From Candidatus Omnitrophota bacterium (lineage in GTDB: Bacteria; Omnitrophota; Gorgyraeia; Duberdicusellales; 4484-171), in assembly GCA_028717025.1 (NCBI GenBank), contig JAQUOR010000101.1, positions 1 through 6,377 of the forward strand: a stretch of DNA of 6,377 bases. The letters are read 5' to 3'. This document shows, one piece after another, positions 5,860 to 6,377 of the stretch. The translations under genes and the position numbers were made by a program. Each line of letters starts with the position of its first letter. Within the stretch, counting starts at the first letter, position 1. Below the pieces are notes generated by a model. The model ran no database searches. It was not told the DNA's origin and worked only from the letters and a program-made list of their open reading frames with translations.

Positions 5860-6377
5860 ATGAAGAAGAAACCGATAAAAGTTAAAAATACTTCCTCGCC
5901 AAAGAACGTTGCCGCGGTATATAAAAAATTGGCGGGACTTCCGGGTTACGGAGCGTATTGTTATACTCTTGATGATGAAGAAATATTATTCGCAAACCAA
6001 GGCGTTGTCGACATCCTGGGTTTGCATTGCAAACCGCAGGATTTAACCGGAAAATATCTGGAAGATATCTTTGTGTACACAGAGAAACCCGAAAGTTTTA
6101 AGAAAACACCGCTTCTTACGGGAGAGGTTCGTGCATACGAGTATCATTTTAAAACTTTAAAAGGCGAAGACAAATGGGTACTCTTTGATGCGTTTGTCAA
6201 CAAAAAGAACGTGAAGGGAAAACGTATTGTAGAAGCGCTCGTAAAAGATATTACTCCGCTTAAAATTTCAGAAAATAACCTTAAAACACTCAATCGAAAA
6301 CTGCAGATGCTCGTCGAGTGCAGTCAAATGCTCGTGCACGCAACCGAGGAACTCAGCCTCTTACAAAAAATATGCCG
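5860..6377 (+). CDS. PAS/GAF sensor protein, 3'-truncated by window end
   Basis: The first 172 residues of a signalling protein; the rest lies outside the window. After a basic N-terminus, residues 28-134 form a PAS domain: YCYTLDDEEILFANQGVVDILG is split over the first strands and helix, and EALVKDITPLKISENN is the usual end of the last PAS strand and the start of a helical linker. LNRKLQMLVECSQMLVHATEELSLLQKIC (144-172) matches the coiled linker and first helix that typically open a GAF domain in PAS-GAF histidine kinases. The output module (histidine kinase, GGDEF or other) is not visible. There is no signal peptide or membrane segment so far, so cytoplasmic sensing is likely; the ligand is unknown. 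ATG 5860 has only a weak GGA at 5846-5848. The frame is open upstream to TAA 5788-5790, with a TTG at 5794 as a less likely alternative. Confidence 0.85.
   Translation, partial: MKKKPIKVKNTSSPKNVAAVYKKLAGLPGYGAYCYTLDDEEILFANQGVVDILGLHCKPQDLTGKYLEDIFVYTEKPESFKKTPLLTGEVRAYEYHFKTLKGEDKWVLFDAFVNKKNVKGKRIVEALVKDITPLKISENNLKTLNRKLQMLVECSQMLVHATEELSLLQKIC

Noticed and set aside
1..6377. CRISPR array, tRNA, rRNA or insertion sequence
   Set aside because: No regularly spaced repeats, no tRNA-like T-loop outside coding genes, and no transposase or terminal inverted repeats were seen.

Overview
The window reads as a bacterial chromosome fragment, probably from an uncultured Gram-negative lineage. It holds densely packed genes, sigma70-like promoters, Shine-Dalgarno sites and a bacterial-type glutaminyl-tRNA synthetase. 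The mix of a polysaccharide/peptide-modification style operon, a stand-alone receiver protein and a PAS/GAF sensor would suit candidate phyla such as Omnitrophota or Elusimicrobiota, or a deltaproteobacterium-like group. That is a hunch from gene style, not a demonstrated placement.

Left part (1-2764, + strand, AT-rich): a tight operon. It encodes a family 2 glycosyltransferase with a C-terminal TPR tail, an HPr-kinase-like P-loop kinase overlapping it by 22 bases, and an S26-type (SipW/ER-like Ser-His) signal peptidase homologue. A 30-codon ORF sits exactly in the gap between kinase and peptidase; it starts on the kinase stop codon (TGATG) and ends inside the peptidase gene. HprK-related kinases and S24/S26-like peptidases recur in clusters that modify peptides or build surface polymers, so this is the most system-like part of the window. 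The substrate is not visible.

Middle (2789-3400): a single-domain response regulator on the - strand, convergent with the peptidase gene. Its upstream region, shared with glnS, holds a -10 element, an imperfect 17-base palindrome at the predicted transcription start, and a perfect 6-bp hairpin. On the other side a strong extended -10 promoter lies so close to the glnS start codon that the glnS mRNA should be almost leaderless.

Right part (3401-6377, + strand): glnS is complete and carries the glutaminyl-specific signatures. It is followed by a hairpin and a gene for an unrecognised 123-residue four-helix membrane protein. A 309-base gene-free stretch then holds a near-consensus promoter and a predicted leader of about 195 bases, followed by the 5' part of a PAS (then GAF) sensor protein cut off by the window end. 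The - strand carries no convincing gene apart from the receiver protein.
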